Origin: [Candidatus Thermochlorobacteriaceae] bacterium GBChlB
GTDB lineage: Bacteria > Bacteroidota > Chlorobiia > Chlorobiales > Thermochlorobacteraceae
Assembly (NCBI GenBank): GCA_000724175.1
Contig: JPGV01000007.1
Span: 1 to 64,000 of the forward strand
Reading direction: 5' to 3'
DNA: 64,000 nt
Below are positions 1 through 8,350 of the stretch, piece by piece. Position 1 is the stretch's first letter. Every line of letters starts with the position of its first letter. The notes under the pieces are model-generated. The model ran no database searches. It worked only from the letters and a program-made list of their open reading frames with translations, and was not told the DNA's origin. The position numbers and the translations under genes were made by a program.

Positions 1-2530
1 CTACGACGACGCGAAGCTCGTTTCCGAATCGCTCGGCATCGTTCTAACCAAACGCTCCAACGGCGCGGCTGCCGACGTGCCGCTCGCTGGCTTTCCACAT
101 CATTCGCTTGAAACCTACATCGCCAAACTCGTCAAGCGCGGCTTTCGCGTCGCCGTCTGCGACCAAATGGAAGACCCGAAATTCGCTCGCGGCATTGTCA
201 AGCGTGAAATCACCGACATCATCACGCCGGGCGTTAACTTCAACGACCGACTGTTAGACGAGAAAAGAAACAACTACCTCTGTGCATTGCACTTTCAAAA
301 AGAGCGCGATGGGGAGCGCGTCGGCGTCGCGTTCATTGATGTAACGACGGCCGAATTTCAACTGGCGGAATCGTCGCTGCTCAAACTCGATGAACTCCTG
401 CAAACGGTTCAGCCGTCGGAAATTCTTTACTCGAAAAAAAATAAACACCGCGCCGATTTTCTGCGCAGCATCACGTCCGCCACAATGCCCTTTACGGAAT
501 TAGATGAATGGCTCTTCAGCGCAGACTACGCCGAACAAACGCTGCTTGGGCATTTCAAAACGCATTCGCTCAAAGGCTTCGGCGTTCAAGACCTTCCGGC
601 GGCCAAAGTTGCCGCGTCGGTGATTCTGAACTATCTCGAAGAAACGCAGCGCGGCAAACTGGCCTATGTCAAAAAGCTCTCGCGCCTCGAGATGGGCGAC
701 ACAATGACGCTTGACGCGCAAACCAAACGTAACCTTGAGCTGACGTTTTCTATGAACGACGGCTCGCGCGAGAGCACGTTGCTCAGCGTGGTAGATAAAA
801 CTGGCTCTGCGTTGGGCGCGCGGTTGCTCAAGCGATGGCTCTCTCGTCCGTCCCGAAATTTGTCGCTAATTCAATCGCGCTTGAACGCAGTCGAAGAACT
901 CGTCGAGAAAAAATTCATGCGCGACGCGCTGTCGGACGTGTTCAGAACAATATGCGATGTAGAACGCGCACTTTCGCGTGTGGCGACCGCTCGTGCCAAT
1001 CCAAAAGAAGTCTTCACGCTCGGCGAGTCGCTCGCTAAACTTCCTGTAATTCAAGACACGCTCGCGACGGCGACAAGCGAACTGCTCGTTGCGCTGCGAA
1101 GCGAGATTCAAACCTGCGATGACCTCGTCGAGAAAATTCGCGCGGCGATTTCGCCAGAGTCGCCCGTCAGCCTTGCCGACGGCGGCGTCATTCGCGCCGG
1201 ATACAACGCCGAATTGGACGAGCTGCGCGCTATTGCGTCCAACGCCAAAGATAAACTGCTGCAAATCCAAGAAGAGGAGCGGCAGAAGACCGGCATCTCG
1301 TCGCTAAAAGTGCTTTACAACAAAGTGTTCGGCTACTACATTGAAATCAGCAACGCGAACAAAGCCAAAGTGCCAAGCTATTACGAGCGCAAGCAAACGA
1401 TGGTGAACGCCGAGCGCTATATGATTCCCGTGTTGAAAGATTACGAAGCGAAGATTCTTTCCGCCGAAGAAAAAATCATTGAGATAGAGGAGCGGCTGTT
1501 TAGAGAGTTGCGCCAAAGCATTGCCAATGATGCCGAGCGGATTCAACAAAACGCCGAAGCGGTCGCTGCGCTGGATTGTCTGCACGCCTTTGCGTCGTGC
1601 GCAGCGCTCTACGGCTACACCAAGCCAACGGTAACCGACGACGATGTGCTTTACATTCAGAACGGTCGGCATCCTGTTTTGGAACAACTCATGCCGCCCG
1701 GTGAAAAATATGTGCCTAATGATTGCCATTTGGATATGGAAACGCGGGTGATGATAATTACAGGACCGAATATGTCGGGCAAAAGTTCTTACCTTCGCCA
1801 AACAGGGCTGATTACGCTGCTGGCGCAAGTGGGCAGTTTCGTGCCGGCAGACGCGGCGACGATTGGACTCGTCGATAAAATTTTCACGCGCGTCGGCGCC
1901 AGCGACAATCTCTCGGCGGGCGAAAGCACATTTCTTGTCGAAATGAACGAAGCGGCGAACATTCTCAACAACGCCACGATGCGCAGTTTGATTTTGCTCG
2001 ATGAAATCGGACGCGGCACCAGCACCTACGACGGCATGTCGATTGCGTGGTCGATGACGGAGTATATTCACGACACCATTGGCGCAAAGACGCTCTTCGC
2101 CACGCACTACCATGAGCTTTCGGAATTGGAATCGAGTCTCTCGCGGGTGAAGAATTTTCACGCCACGGTCGAGGAGACGGCGGACAAGGTGATCTTTCTG
2201 CGCAAAATCGAGCGCGGCGCAGCAGCAAACAGCTTCGGCATTGAGGTTGCTAAAATGGCAGGACTGCCCGACGTCGTTGTGGCAAGAGCGCGAGAAATTT
2301 TATCCATGCTCGAGCGCGACGAAGCCGAACCGGTGGGCAAGCAGAAATCGCTCAAACCGAATGCTGCGAAAATTGCGCCGCGTAAAACACAGGAGGATTT
2401 TCAAGTCTCGCTCTTCGAGGTCGGCGATTCCAAAGTGCGCGACGCCTTGAACGCTATTGACGTCAATAAAATCACACCTGTCGAAGCGCTCTTAAAACTT
2501 GCGGAATTGAAACGATTGGCGCGCGATTGA
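1..2530 (+). CDS. mutS: DNA mismatch repair protein MutS (5' end outside window)
   Basis: MutS recognises base mismatches and small loops and starts methyl- or nick-directed repair with MutL. The reading frame is open from base 2, so the gene begins left of the window. The first visible residues (YDDAKLVSE...LTKRS, then PLAGFPHH) belong to the N-terminal mismatch-binding domain, and the F-x-E mismatch-contact motif should lie just upstream of base 1. About 842 residues are visible. The Walker A motif GPNMSGKSS is at about residue 588 (near base 1763), Walker B is LLDEIGRGTSTYDG (near base 1995), and the THYHELSELE ATPase motif follows. The GTG at 77 could pass for a start but lies inside the conserved domain. 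The gene ends in TGA, 76 bases before the next gene. Nothing is odd apart from the window cut. Confidence 0.97.
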   Translation, partial: YDDAKLVSESLGIVLTKRSNGAAADVPLAGFPHHSLETYIAKLVKRGFRVAVCDQMEDPKFARGIVKREITDIITPGVNFNDRLLDEKRNNYLCALHFQKERDGERVGVAFIDVTTAEFQLAESSLLKLDELLQTVQPSEILYSKKNKHRADFLRSITSATMPFTELDEWLFSADYAEQTLLGHFKTHSLKGFGVQDLPAAKVAASVILNYLEETQRGKLAYVKKLSRLEMGDTMTLDAQTKRNLELTFSMNDGSRESTLLSVVDKTGSALGARLLKRWLSRPSRNLSLIQSRLNAVEELVEKKFMRDALSDVFRTICDVERALSRVATARANPKEVFTLGESLAKLPVIQDTLATATSELLVALRSEIQTCDDLVEKIRAAISPESPVSLADGGVIRAGYNAELDELRAIASNAKDKLLQIQEEERQKTGISSLKVLYNKVFGYYIEISNANKAKVPSYYERKQTMVNAERYMIPVLKDYEAKILSAEEKIIEIEERLFRELRQSIANDAERIQQNAEAVAALDCLHAFASCAALYGYTKPTVTDDDVLYIQNGRHPVLEQLMPPGEKYVPNDCHLDMETRVMIITGPNMSGKSSYLRQTGLITLLAQVGSFVPADAATIGLVDKIFTRVGASDNLSAGESTFLVEMNEAANILNNATMRSLILLDEIGRGTSTYDGMSIAWSMTEYIHDTIGAKTLFATHYHELSELESSLSRVKNFHATVEETADKVIFLRKIERGAAANSFGIEVAKMAGLPDVVVARAREILSMLERDEAEPVGKQKSLKPNAAKIAPRKTQEDFQVSLFEVGDSKVRDALNAIDVNKITPVEALLKLAELKRLARD

Positions 2531-2543
2531 GACAAAACTCTAT

Positions 2544-2551
2544 TAACTTTG
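2544..2551 (+). promoter_or_regulatory. Possible Bacteroidetes-type -7 element (TAACTTTG)
   Basis: TAACTTTG in the mutS/permease gap fits the TAnnTTTG consensus. The matching TTTG at the -33 position is not present at the right distance, so this is a weak call. It would serve the permease gene starting at 2607. Confidence 0.3.
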
Positions 2552-2606
2552 CCGCCGATGCCGCGCGGCAAACAACGCACACTGAATAAAAACCGACGCT
2601 TTTTCA

Positions 2607-3485
2607 ATGGAACTTTGGCTTGGAGCAATGGTACAAGGACTGGCATACAGCTTCCTTGCCATCGGCGTATTTATCACGATGCGCATTTACAACTTTCCTG
2701 ACATTACCGCCGACGGTAGCCTTACACTTGGCGCCAGCGTTACTGCAGCCTTGATTGCCGCAGGCGCAAACCCTTACATCACAATGATTATCGCGATGGT
2801 GCTGGGATTTCTCGCCGGCGCGCTCACGGGATTCATTCACACCAAATTTAAAATCAACGGATTACTTGCAGGCATTTTGGTAACGACCGCACTCTACACC
2901 GTCAACCTGCGGATTATGGGTCGTTCCAATGTGCCGCTCCTAAACGTCGAAACGCTGCTCACGCCCTACGAAACGGCTTTTCGAGATGCGCCGCGGTGGG
3001 CGGTCGACTTCACTGTCTTTCTCGTGCTGGTGGTCATTGTGCTGGTGTTGTTGTCGTTGCTCTTCAAAACCGATTTTGGCTTGGCAATGCGGGCAACAGG
3101 CGACAATGAAACAATGATTGCTGCCCAGGGCGTCGATACTGACCTGATGAAAATTTTCGGCATCGGGCTGTCTAATGCGTTCATCGCGCTCTCTGGCTCG
3201 CTCGTCTGTCAGCATCAAGGGTTTTCCGACATCAGCATGGGCATTGGCATTATTGTATTTGGTCTTGCCAGCGTCATTATCGGCGAGACGTTTTTAAGCA
3301 TTACGAAACGCTCGTTTGGAATTGGAGTTCGATTGGTCAGCGTTGTTATCGGCACGATTGTCTTCCGAGAACTGGTTGCCGTTACGCTCTCAATTGGATT
3401 GAGTCCCAACGATTTCAAGCTCATCACGGCACTGTTCATTTTCGTTGCAGTCGCATTGCCGCAACTGCGCACCGGCTTTCGTTGA
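2607..3485 (+). CDS. ABC transporter permease (TrpX/COG4120-like uptake system)
   Basis: This is a 292-residue polytopic inner-membrane protein with about eight hydrophobic segments. It resembles the permease of the COG4120 ABC systems that work with TrpX/COG2984-type binding proteins, some of which are proposed to carry aromatic amino acids. Features of that family are the N-terminal YSFLAIGVFITMRIYNFPDIT segment region and the central GLAMRATGDNETM cytoplasmic loop, probably the site that contacts the ATPase. The start ATG has no clear Shine-Dalgarno site. No ATPase or substrate-binding gene lies beside it: the next features are minus-strand tRNAs. The system is therefore either split across the genome or missing partners, and the substrate cannot be told from this gene alone. 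Confidence 0.8.
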   Translation: MELWLGAMVQGLAYSFLAIGVFITMRIYNFPDITADGSLTLGASVTAALIAAGANPYITMIIAMVLGFLAGALTGFIHTKFKINGLLAGILVTTALYTVNLRIMGRSNVPLLNVETLLTPYETAFRDAPRWAVDFTVFLVLVVIVLVLLSLLFKTDFGLAMRATGDNETMIAAQGVDTDLMKIFGIGLSNAFIALSGSLVCQHQGFSDISMGIGIIVFGLASVIIGETFLSITKRSFGIGVRLVSVVIGTIVFRELVAVTLSIGLSPNDFKLITALFIFVAVALPQLRTGFR

Positions 3486-3606
3486 GCCGTCAAGCGTTGT
3501 ATGAAAACAATCTGAACGCGCGCAGCGAAACCGTAGGCAGAAAGGGAAGCGAACTCAAGCACAAGAGAATCACAAAAGCCGCAGAATACTCTGCGGCTTG
3601 TTGCCG

Positions 3607-3680
3607 TACACCCGAGAAGACTCGAACTTCTAACCTTCTGATTCGTAGTCAGATGCTCTATCCAATTGAGCTACGGGTGC
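3607..3680 (-). tRNA. tRNA-Arg (anticodon ACG)
   Basis: The minus strand folds as a cloverleaf. The acceptor is GCACCCG/CGGGTGT with a G-U first pair, the D-arm carries AGCTCAATTGGATAGAGC, the anticodon loop is CTACGAA giving ACG, and the T-loop is TTCGAGT. The length is 74 bases. CCA is not encoded. It is the last of three tRNA genes read in the same direction. Confidence 0.95.
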
Positions 3681-3738
3681 AGATGCGCTGCGCGTTGGCA
3701 ACGAGTTTCATAAAGAACGTTGGCGTTGCAACCTTCGG

Positions 3739-3812
3739 TACACCGGAAGGGAGTCGAACCCCTAACCCTCAGTTCCGAAGACTGATGCTCTATCCAGTTG
3801 AGCTACCGGTGC
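3739..3812 (-). tRNA. tRNA-Arg (anticodon TCG)
   Basis: The minus-strand cloverleaf has acceptor GCACCGG/CCGGTGT, anticodon stem TCAGT/ACTGA with loop CTTCGGA giving TCG, and T-loop TTCGACT. The length is 74 bases without encoded CCA. Its body closely resembles the neighbouring tRNA-Arg(ACG), so the two may be old duplicates. Confidence 0.95.
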
Positions 3813-3825
3813 GACGCGCTTCTCG

Positions 3826-3899
3826 TAGCGTGTACGGGATTCGAACCCGTGATCTCCGCCTTGAGAGGGCGGCGTCCTGGGCCGCTAGACGAACACGCC
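3826..3899 (-). tRNA. tRNA-Glu (anticodon CTC)
   Basis: The minus-strand cloverleaf has acceptor GGCGTGT/ACACGCT, the D-arm region GTCTAGCGGCCCAGGAC typical of tRNA-Glu, anticodon stem CCGCC/GGCGG with loop CTCTCAA giving CTC, and a T-arm with TTCGAAT. It is the first gene of the three-tRNA group and lies just downstream of a good promoter match. Confidence 0.95.
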
Positions 3900-3909
3900 G
3901 AAAAGGACG

Positions 3910-3940
3910 CAAATATACACTCCAACATCCTTTTGGCAAA
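3910..3940 (-). promoter_or_regulatory. Bacteroidetes-type promoter of the tRNA-Glu/Arg/Arg group
   Basis: On the minus strand TTTG (3940-3937) is followed after exactly 19 bases by TATATTTG (3917-3910), which matches the -33/-7 consensus TTTG-N19-TAnnTTTG. The tRNA-Glu 5' end is 11 bases downstream, a sensible leader. Confidence 0.7.
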
Positions 3941-3959
3941 CACTCTGCTCGAGAATTTT

Positions 3960-4589
3960 TCACAACGGGGTCAGTATTTTTTTTAGCTGTGCTGTTGCGG
4001 CTTTTGGGGTTTCCGCCGATGCGACTGCCGAAATGACAGCGACGCTCTGAACGCCGGTTTGCCAAACGCTCTCAATGTTTTTTTGATTGATGCCGCCGAT
4101 TGCCATAACCGGAATTTTAACCGCTTGAAGCACGTCGCGCAGCATAGCAACGCCTGTTGGCGGCGTAAGTTTCTCTTTGCTCGTGGTTGAAAAAATATGC
4201 CCGAAGCCGATGTAGTCCGCGCCGTCTTGTTCGGCTTTCAGCGCGTCGTCAATCGTCGATGCCGTTGCGCCGATAAGTTTATCGTTGCCCAAAATTTTTC
4301 GAGCGGCTGCAATCGGCAAATCCGTTTGTCCTAAATGCACACCGTCGGCGTTGGACGCGAGCGCAATATCTGCGCGGTCGTTGACGATAAATACTGTTCC
4401 ATATGCGAGTGAGAGCGCACGAATCCCGACTGCCGACGCGAAGAGGTCTTTCGTCGACAATGCTTTACCGCGCAGTTGAACGATGTCGGCACCGCCTTGC
4501 ATCGAGAGTTCAGCAAGTTGCACATGTGAAAAACGCTGCTGAACCGCTGTGTCGGTAATCACGCATAAGCCTGAGATGAGACGCTTCAT
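3960..4589 (-). CDS. thiE: Thiamine-phosphate synthase ThiE
   Basis: ThiE joins hydroxymethylpyrimidine diphosphate to the thiazole phosphate to make thiamine monophosphate. The 209-residue protein is a TIM barrel of normal family length. Visible family motifs are GGADIVQLRGK (diphosphate side), NDRADIALASNADGVHLGQTDLP, IGATAST, the GADYIGFGHIF..TSK phosphate loop, and the late AIGGI. The GVHLGQTDLP signature marks it as the true ThiE of the pair in this window; its upstream neighbour looks like TenI. It is last of thiG-tenI-thiE, 50 bases after tenI. No TPP riboswitch is visible before the group. Confidence 0.9.
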   Translation of the reverse strand: MKRLISGLCVITDTAVQQRFSHVQLAELSMQGGADIVQLRGKALSTKDLFASAVGIRALSLAYGTVFIVNDRADIALASNADGVHLGQTDLPIAAARKILGNDKLIGATASTIDDALKAEQDGADYIGFGHIFSTTSKEKLTPPTGVAMLRDVLQAVKIPVMAIGGINQKNIESVWQTGVQSVAVISAVASAETPKAATAQLKKILTPL

Positions 4590-4639
4590 GTTTTCGTCGA
4601 GTCAAGTTGCTTCAAAGGAGTGATTTTGGAAAGATGCGG

Positions 4640-5284
4640 TTAAGCCGTGTTGACAAAGGCGATTGCGTCCTGAAAGGCGCGAACTGTTTCAGAAATATCC
4701 GCGCTCTGCATCAACGATGAAATTGCGGCAACGCCGAAGGCGCCGTTCTGCACGCATTGACGGGCGTTTGCAGGCGTGATGCCGCCGACCGCGAAAATCG
4801 GAATGTGTATGTGTGTTGAAATATCATTCAAAAAACCTAGCCCGCGCGGTGGCTGTTTCGGCTTCGATGCGGTTTTAAAGATATGCCCGACGATGAGAAA
4901 ATCTGCGCCGCATCGTTGCGCGTCAATCGCGCCGTCAAGGTCGTGAACGCTCCTGCCGACGAGAAGCATCGGGTTGATGTGTTTAACGACTTGAACGGGA
5001 AAACTTGTTTCCGGCAGCACAACGCCGTCGGCGTTCACGGCGAGCGCCACATCGAGTCGGTCGTTGATGAAAAGACGTGCGCCGTACATGAGGGTTATCC
5101 CGCGCAGGGCGCTGGCAAGCGCATAGAGCGATTTTCCATCTAATGTTTTCTCGCGGAGTTGAACGAGTGACACGCCCGCCCGACAGGCGTCGCTAACCAC
5201 CTCGAGGAGCGGGCGATTCGACAAGGCTTGGTCGGTAATCAAAAACAAACGTGAAAACTTATGTTGATTTTCTGAGAGGCTCAT
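4640..5284 (-). CDS. tenI: Thiazole tautomerase TenI (ThiE paralogue)
   Basis: This 214-residue protein has the ThiE/TenI fold. TenI aromatises the thiazole tautomer released by ThiG. The calls against ThiE are that GVHLGQ is replaced by GVVLPETSF, and that GRSVHDLD and [23 protein letters not shown] follow; this matches the LPSRSF..SVHS..GHVF pattern of Bacillus TenI. Its start codon overlaps the thiG stop by four bases, so it is translated with thiG, its expected pathway partner. A second ThiE remains possible; the distinction is by motif only. Confidence 0.78.
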   Translation of the reverse strand: MSLSENQHKFSRLFLITDQALSNRPLLEVVSDACRAGVSLVQLREKTLDGKSLYALASALRGITLMYGARLFINDRLDVALAVNADGVVLPETSFPVQVVKHINPMLLVGRSVHDLDGAIDAQRCGADFLIVGHIFKTASKPKQPPRGLGFLNDISTHIHIPIFAVGGITPANARQCVQNGAFGVAAISSLMQSADISETVRAFQDAIAFVNTA

Positions 5285-6057
5285 TGTCCGATAACGCCTT
5301 CGAGCGGGCTTGACGCGGTTGCGTAAAGTTTCTTCGGAATGCGTCCGGCTTCAAAGGCGAGCCGTCCGGCGGCAACGGCGAGTTTCATCGCGGTCGCCAT
5401 TTGAACAGGATGTTGGGCTTGTGAAATCGCTGTGTTGAGCAAGACGCCATCCATGCCGAGTTCCATCGCAATCGCCGCATCACTTGCCGTGCCGACGCCC
5501 GCATCGATGATGAGGGGAATGTCGGGCAGTTGCTCGCGAATAATTTGCAGGTTGTAGGGATTTCGAATGCCCATGCCAGAGCCAATCGGCGCGCCAAGCG
5601 GCATCACGGCAGCGCAACCGATGTCGTAAAGTTTTCGACACGTGATCGGGTCGTCGTTGCAATAGGGCAGAACAATGAATCCATCGGCGACAAGTTTTTC
5701 GGCGGCTTTGACGAGTTCAATCACATCGGGAAAGAGCGTTTCATCGTCGCCGATGACTTCGAGCTTTATCCAATTGGTCTCGAGTGCCTCGCGGGCAAGC
5801 TGCGCGGTCAGTATCGCGTCTTTGGCGGTGAAGCATCCGGCGGTATTGGGAAGCAGCCAATACTTTTTTTGGTCAAGGTAGCCTAAAATACTTTCCGACG
5901 ATTTTTCGTTCAGGTTCACGCGGCGAACAGCGACGGTAACAATTTCCGCGCCGCTGGCATCGAGCGCGCTCATCATCGTTTGCGGATTCGGGTAGCGCGA
6001 TGTGCCTACAAGCAGGCGCGAGTGAAAGACTTTGTTGGCGATGATTAGCTCAGACAT
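5281..6057 (-). CDS. thiG: Thiazole synthase ThiG
   Basis: ThiG makes the thiazole phosphate of thiamine from deoxyxylulose phosphate, thiocarboxylated ThiS and dehydroglycine. The 258 residues match the family's usual length. The substrate-binding lysine sits in WIKLEVIGD, and the C-terminal half has the [16 protein letters not shown] and [17 protein letters not shown] phosphate-binding loops. Upstream radA ends 28 bases before it; downstream tenI overlaps by four bases. ThiS, ThiF and ThiH/ThiO are not in the window and must be elsewhere. Confidence 0.95.
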   Translation of the reverse strand: MSELIIANKVFHSRLLVGTSRYPNPQTMMSALDASGAEIVTVAVRRVNLNEKSSESILGYLDQKKYWLLPNTAGCFTAKDAILTAQLAREALETNWIKLEVIGDDETLFPDVIELVKAAEKLVADGFIVLPYCNDDPITCRKLYDIGCAAVMPLGAPIGSGMGIRNPYNLQIIREQLPDIPLIIDAGVGTASDAAIAMELGMDGVLLNTAISQAQHPVQMATAMKLAVAAGRLAFEAGRIPKKLYATASSPLEGVIGQ

Positions 6058-6085
6058 ACGTCAAGAATTTTATTCAAACAACCGC

Positions 6086-7465
6086 TTATCCCAGAAACAC
6101 GTTCAACGCGGCGTTGAGCGTGGCGCACGGCTTTACATCGATGCCGAAATTTTTTTCAAGTTGCTTCGATTCCTTGCCGTAGCGCGGCACAACCACGCGC
6201 TCGAAGCCCAACTTTTTCGCTTCCATCACGCGCCGTTCCAAATGCGGCACGGCTCTGAGTTCGCCCGCCAGACCAATTTCGCCGATTGCCGCCGTTGAAG
6301 AGTCCGCCGGAATGTCGCGCAAACTCGATGCAATCGAGACGGCGACGGCAAGGTCGACCGCTGGTTCAGTCAAGCGCAAGCCGCCGGCAATGTTGAGAAA
6401 AACATCTTGCGACCACATCGGCAAGCCCAAGCGTTTATCCAGCACCGCAAGCAGCAACGAGAGCCGTCGTCCGTCGAAGCCACTTGACACGCGCTGCGGC
6501 GCGGCGTAGTTCGTCTTCGAGACCAACGCTTGCACCTCGACCAAAATCGGACGTGAGCCTTCGACCGATGAGGCGACACACGACCCTGACACGCCGTAGC
6601 TGCGTTCTGCCAAAAAAAGTTCCGACGGATTTGCGACTTCCGCTAAGCCTTCTTCTGCCATTTCGAAAACGCCGATTTCATTCGTCGATCCAAATCGATT
6701 TTTCAACGCGCGCAAAATTCGGTATCGATAGTTCGAATCGCCCTCGAATTGCAACACCGTATCGACAATATGTTCCAACGCTTTGGGTCCGGCGATAGAG
6801 CCTTCTTTGGTGATATGCCCAATGACGAATGCCGTGATGCCGAATTTCTTTGCGGTTTGCATAATACGCGACGTGCATTCGCGCACTTGTGTAACGCTGC
6901 CGGGTGAGCTTTCATACAGCGTAGAATAAATCGTTTGGATGGAATCAATCACAACGATGTCGGGCTTGGCGGTTGCAAACGTGTCGAGAATTGCTTCCAA
7001 CTCGGTTTCGGCAAGCAGGAGCAGGTTATCGGACGCAACGCCCATACGCTCGGCGCGATTTTTAATTTGGTGAACGGACTCTTCCGCCGAAATGTAGAGA
7101 ATGGTTTGAGCGAGCATTTTGGGCGCAATTTGCAGCATCAGGGTCGACTTTCCGACGCCCGGTTCGCCGCCGATGAGAATCACGGAGGCTTGCATCAACC
7201 CGCCACCTAAGACGCGGTCAAATTCGCCAATGCCCGTCGAGAGACGGTCTTCTTTAAGGGCATGCAAGTCTTTCAATCGTTTTGGAACAGCCAGTGCTGC
7301 GCCCGACGACGCAAACGCGGTGCGAGATTTGCCATTGCCTTTTTCTTCGACGACGACTTCTTCTACCAGCGTTCCCCAGTTGCCGCATTCAAAACATTTG
7401 CCTTGATACTTGACCGAAATCGCCCCGCAGGTGGAGCAGACATATCGCGTTTTAGTTTTCGCCAT
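6086..7465 (-). CDS. radA: DNA repair protein RadA (Sms)
   Basis: RadA is a RecA-like branch-migration ATPase acting in recombination and repair. The 459 residues show the full family layout: a C4 zinc finger (cysteines at about 10, 13, 24 and 27), Walker A GGEPGVGKST near residue 99, the RadA-specific KNRFG motif near residue 257, and a C-terminal Lon-like domain (GGLRLTEPAVDLAVAVSI region, then GEIGLAGELR). It starts three bases after the stop of the preceding Rpn-type nuclease gene, so the two are probably co-transcribed. Confidence 0.97.
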   Translation of the reverse strand: MAKTKTRYVCSTCGAISVKYQGKCFECGNWGTLVEEVVVEEKGNGKSRTAFASSGAALAVPKRLKDLHALKEDRLSTGIGEFDRVLGGGLMQASVILIGGEPGVGKSTLMLQIAPKMLAQTILYISAEESVHQIKNRAERMGVASDNLLLLAETELEAILDTFATAKPDIVVIDSIQTIYSTLYESSPGSVTQVRECTSRIMQTAKKFGITAFVIGHITKEGSIAGPKALEHIVDTVLQFEGDSNYRYRILRALKNRFGSTNEIGVFEMAEEGLAEVANPSELFLAERSYGVSGSCVASSVEGSRPILVEVQALVSKTNYAAPQRVSSGFDGRRLSLLLAVLDKRLGLPMWSQDVFLNIAGGLRLTEPAVDLAVAVSIASSLRDIPADSSTAAIGEIGLAGELRAVPHLERRVMEAKKLGFERVVVPRYGKESKQLEKNFGIDVKPCATLNAALNVFLG

Positions 7466-7468
7466 CGA

Positions 7469-8344
7469 TCATTTTCCATTGCCCATTGCGGCGGTTACAT
7501 CGTCAATCGAGAGCCCAAGCGACCTGGCGATTTCTTCAGCCGAATATCCTGCTTTTGCCAAAAGCGGCACGGCTTCCAACTTTCCGGCTTTCAATCCTTC
7601 CTTTATTCCCTCTTTCATGCCTTCTTTCATGCCCTCTTCCATTCCTTTCATAAGCGCCGCTTCTTTTACCTCTTTCTCGACCTCCTGTCTGATGTCGTTG
7701 TAAAGCACAGTTCCTCTGAATCCTTCCCGAAGCGTTTCTGATAGTCCTAACATTTCTCGAACCTCCTCTCGTGTTTTATTTGAAAATTTATACAAAATCA
7801 ACGTCTCTATCAACGCAGGAAACCCTTGTTGGTGCAAGGGATTTTGGTTGTCGGCTTTGGCTCTTTCAAGCAGTCGCCTAGCTTTTTCAACAGCGTTTTT
7901 TTCAGGCTCGACGATGAGTTTGACAAGTGCAACTCCAAGCGATAAGTTTTCCAGGTCCGGCAGTTCGTTCAAATAAATTTGCTTTACCTTGCCCATCTCC
8001 AACAAAAAACGATGCGCATTGGAAATAGGGGCTTCAAGGCTGCTTGACGGATAAATGACAACAGCAATCCAGTCGCGCTCGACGGCGTTTTGATACAAGT
8101 AGAGTCCGATTTCTGCAAAGAGCCGTGCGTAGAGTTTTTCGTCTTTTTGAGACTGAATTTCCGTAAAGTAAATCGGTTCGTTTGGCTTCGTAGAAACTAA
8201 AACACCATCGAGCCGAAACGATGACTCTTTAAGCTCAACGGAACTGAATTGGTAGTTGCGTCCGTCTCGCGTCTCTTCTACGACATCAAAGAAAATTTGC
8301 GGATAGGTTTTGAATATCTCATAAAATAAGACATCGTTTCTCAT
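7469..8344 (-). CDS. Rpn-family / DUF2887 PD-(D/E)XK nuclease-like protein
   Basis: The 291-residue protein resembles the Rpn/DUF2887 group, once called putative transposases, common in cyanobacteria and Chlorobi. The N-terminal half (about residues 1-130) carries the restriction-nuclease-like core: D in SSFRLDGVLV and the E-x-Q of YFTEIQSQKD. The middle has the helical REEVREMLGL segment. Near residues 230-255 is a run of four-residue repeats (EGMK EGMK EGIK EGLK), followed by a short HTH-like AEEIARSLGLSIDD segment. Rpn proteins of E. coli cleave DNA and promote recombination; the role of this one is unknown. It is packed between the RND pump (6-base gap) and radA (3-base gap), which is unusual. 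No inverted repeats suggest a mobile element. Confidence 0.75.
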   Translation of the reverse strand: MRNDVLFYEIFKTYPQIFFDVVEETRDGRNYQFSSVELKESSFRLDGVLVSTKPNEPIYFTEIQSQKDEKLYARLFAEIGLYLYQNAVERDWIAVVIYPSSSLEAPISNAHRFLLEMGKVKQIYLNELPDLENLSLGVALVKLIVEPEKNAVEKARRLLERAKADNQNPLHQQGFPALIETLILYKFSNKTREEVREMLGLSETLREGFRGTVLYNDIRQEVEKEVKEAALMKGMEEGMKEGMKEGIKEGLKAGKLEAVPLLAKAGYSAEEIARSLGLSIDDVTAAMGNGK

Positions 8345-8350
8345 ATCGTG

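Noticed and set aside
77-2530. Start of mutS at the GTG at 77
   Set aside because: The frame is open to base 2 and encodes conserved MutS N-terminal residues, so the gene begins outside the window.
5900-6085. Search for a TPP riboswitch before thiG
   Set aside because: Only 28 bases separate radA and thiG, and no CTGAGA or thi-box motifs were seen on the minus strand.
7469-8344. Rpn-type gene as an insertion sequence
   Set aside because: Although once annotated as a putative transposase, it has no inverted repeats or target duplications and is tightly packed with its neighbours.
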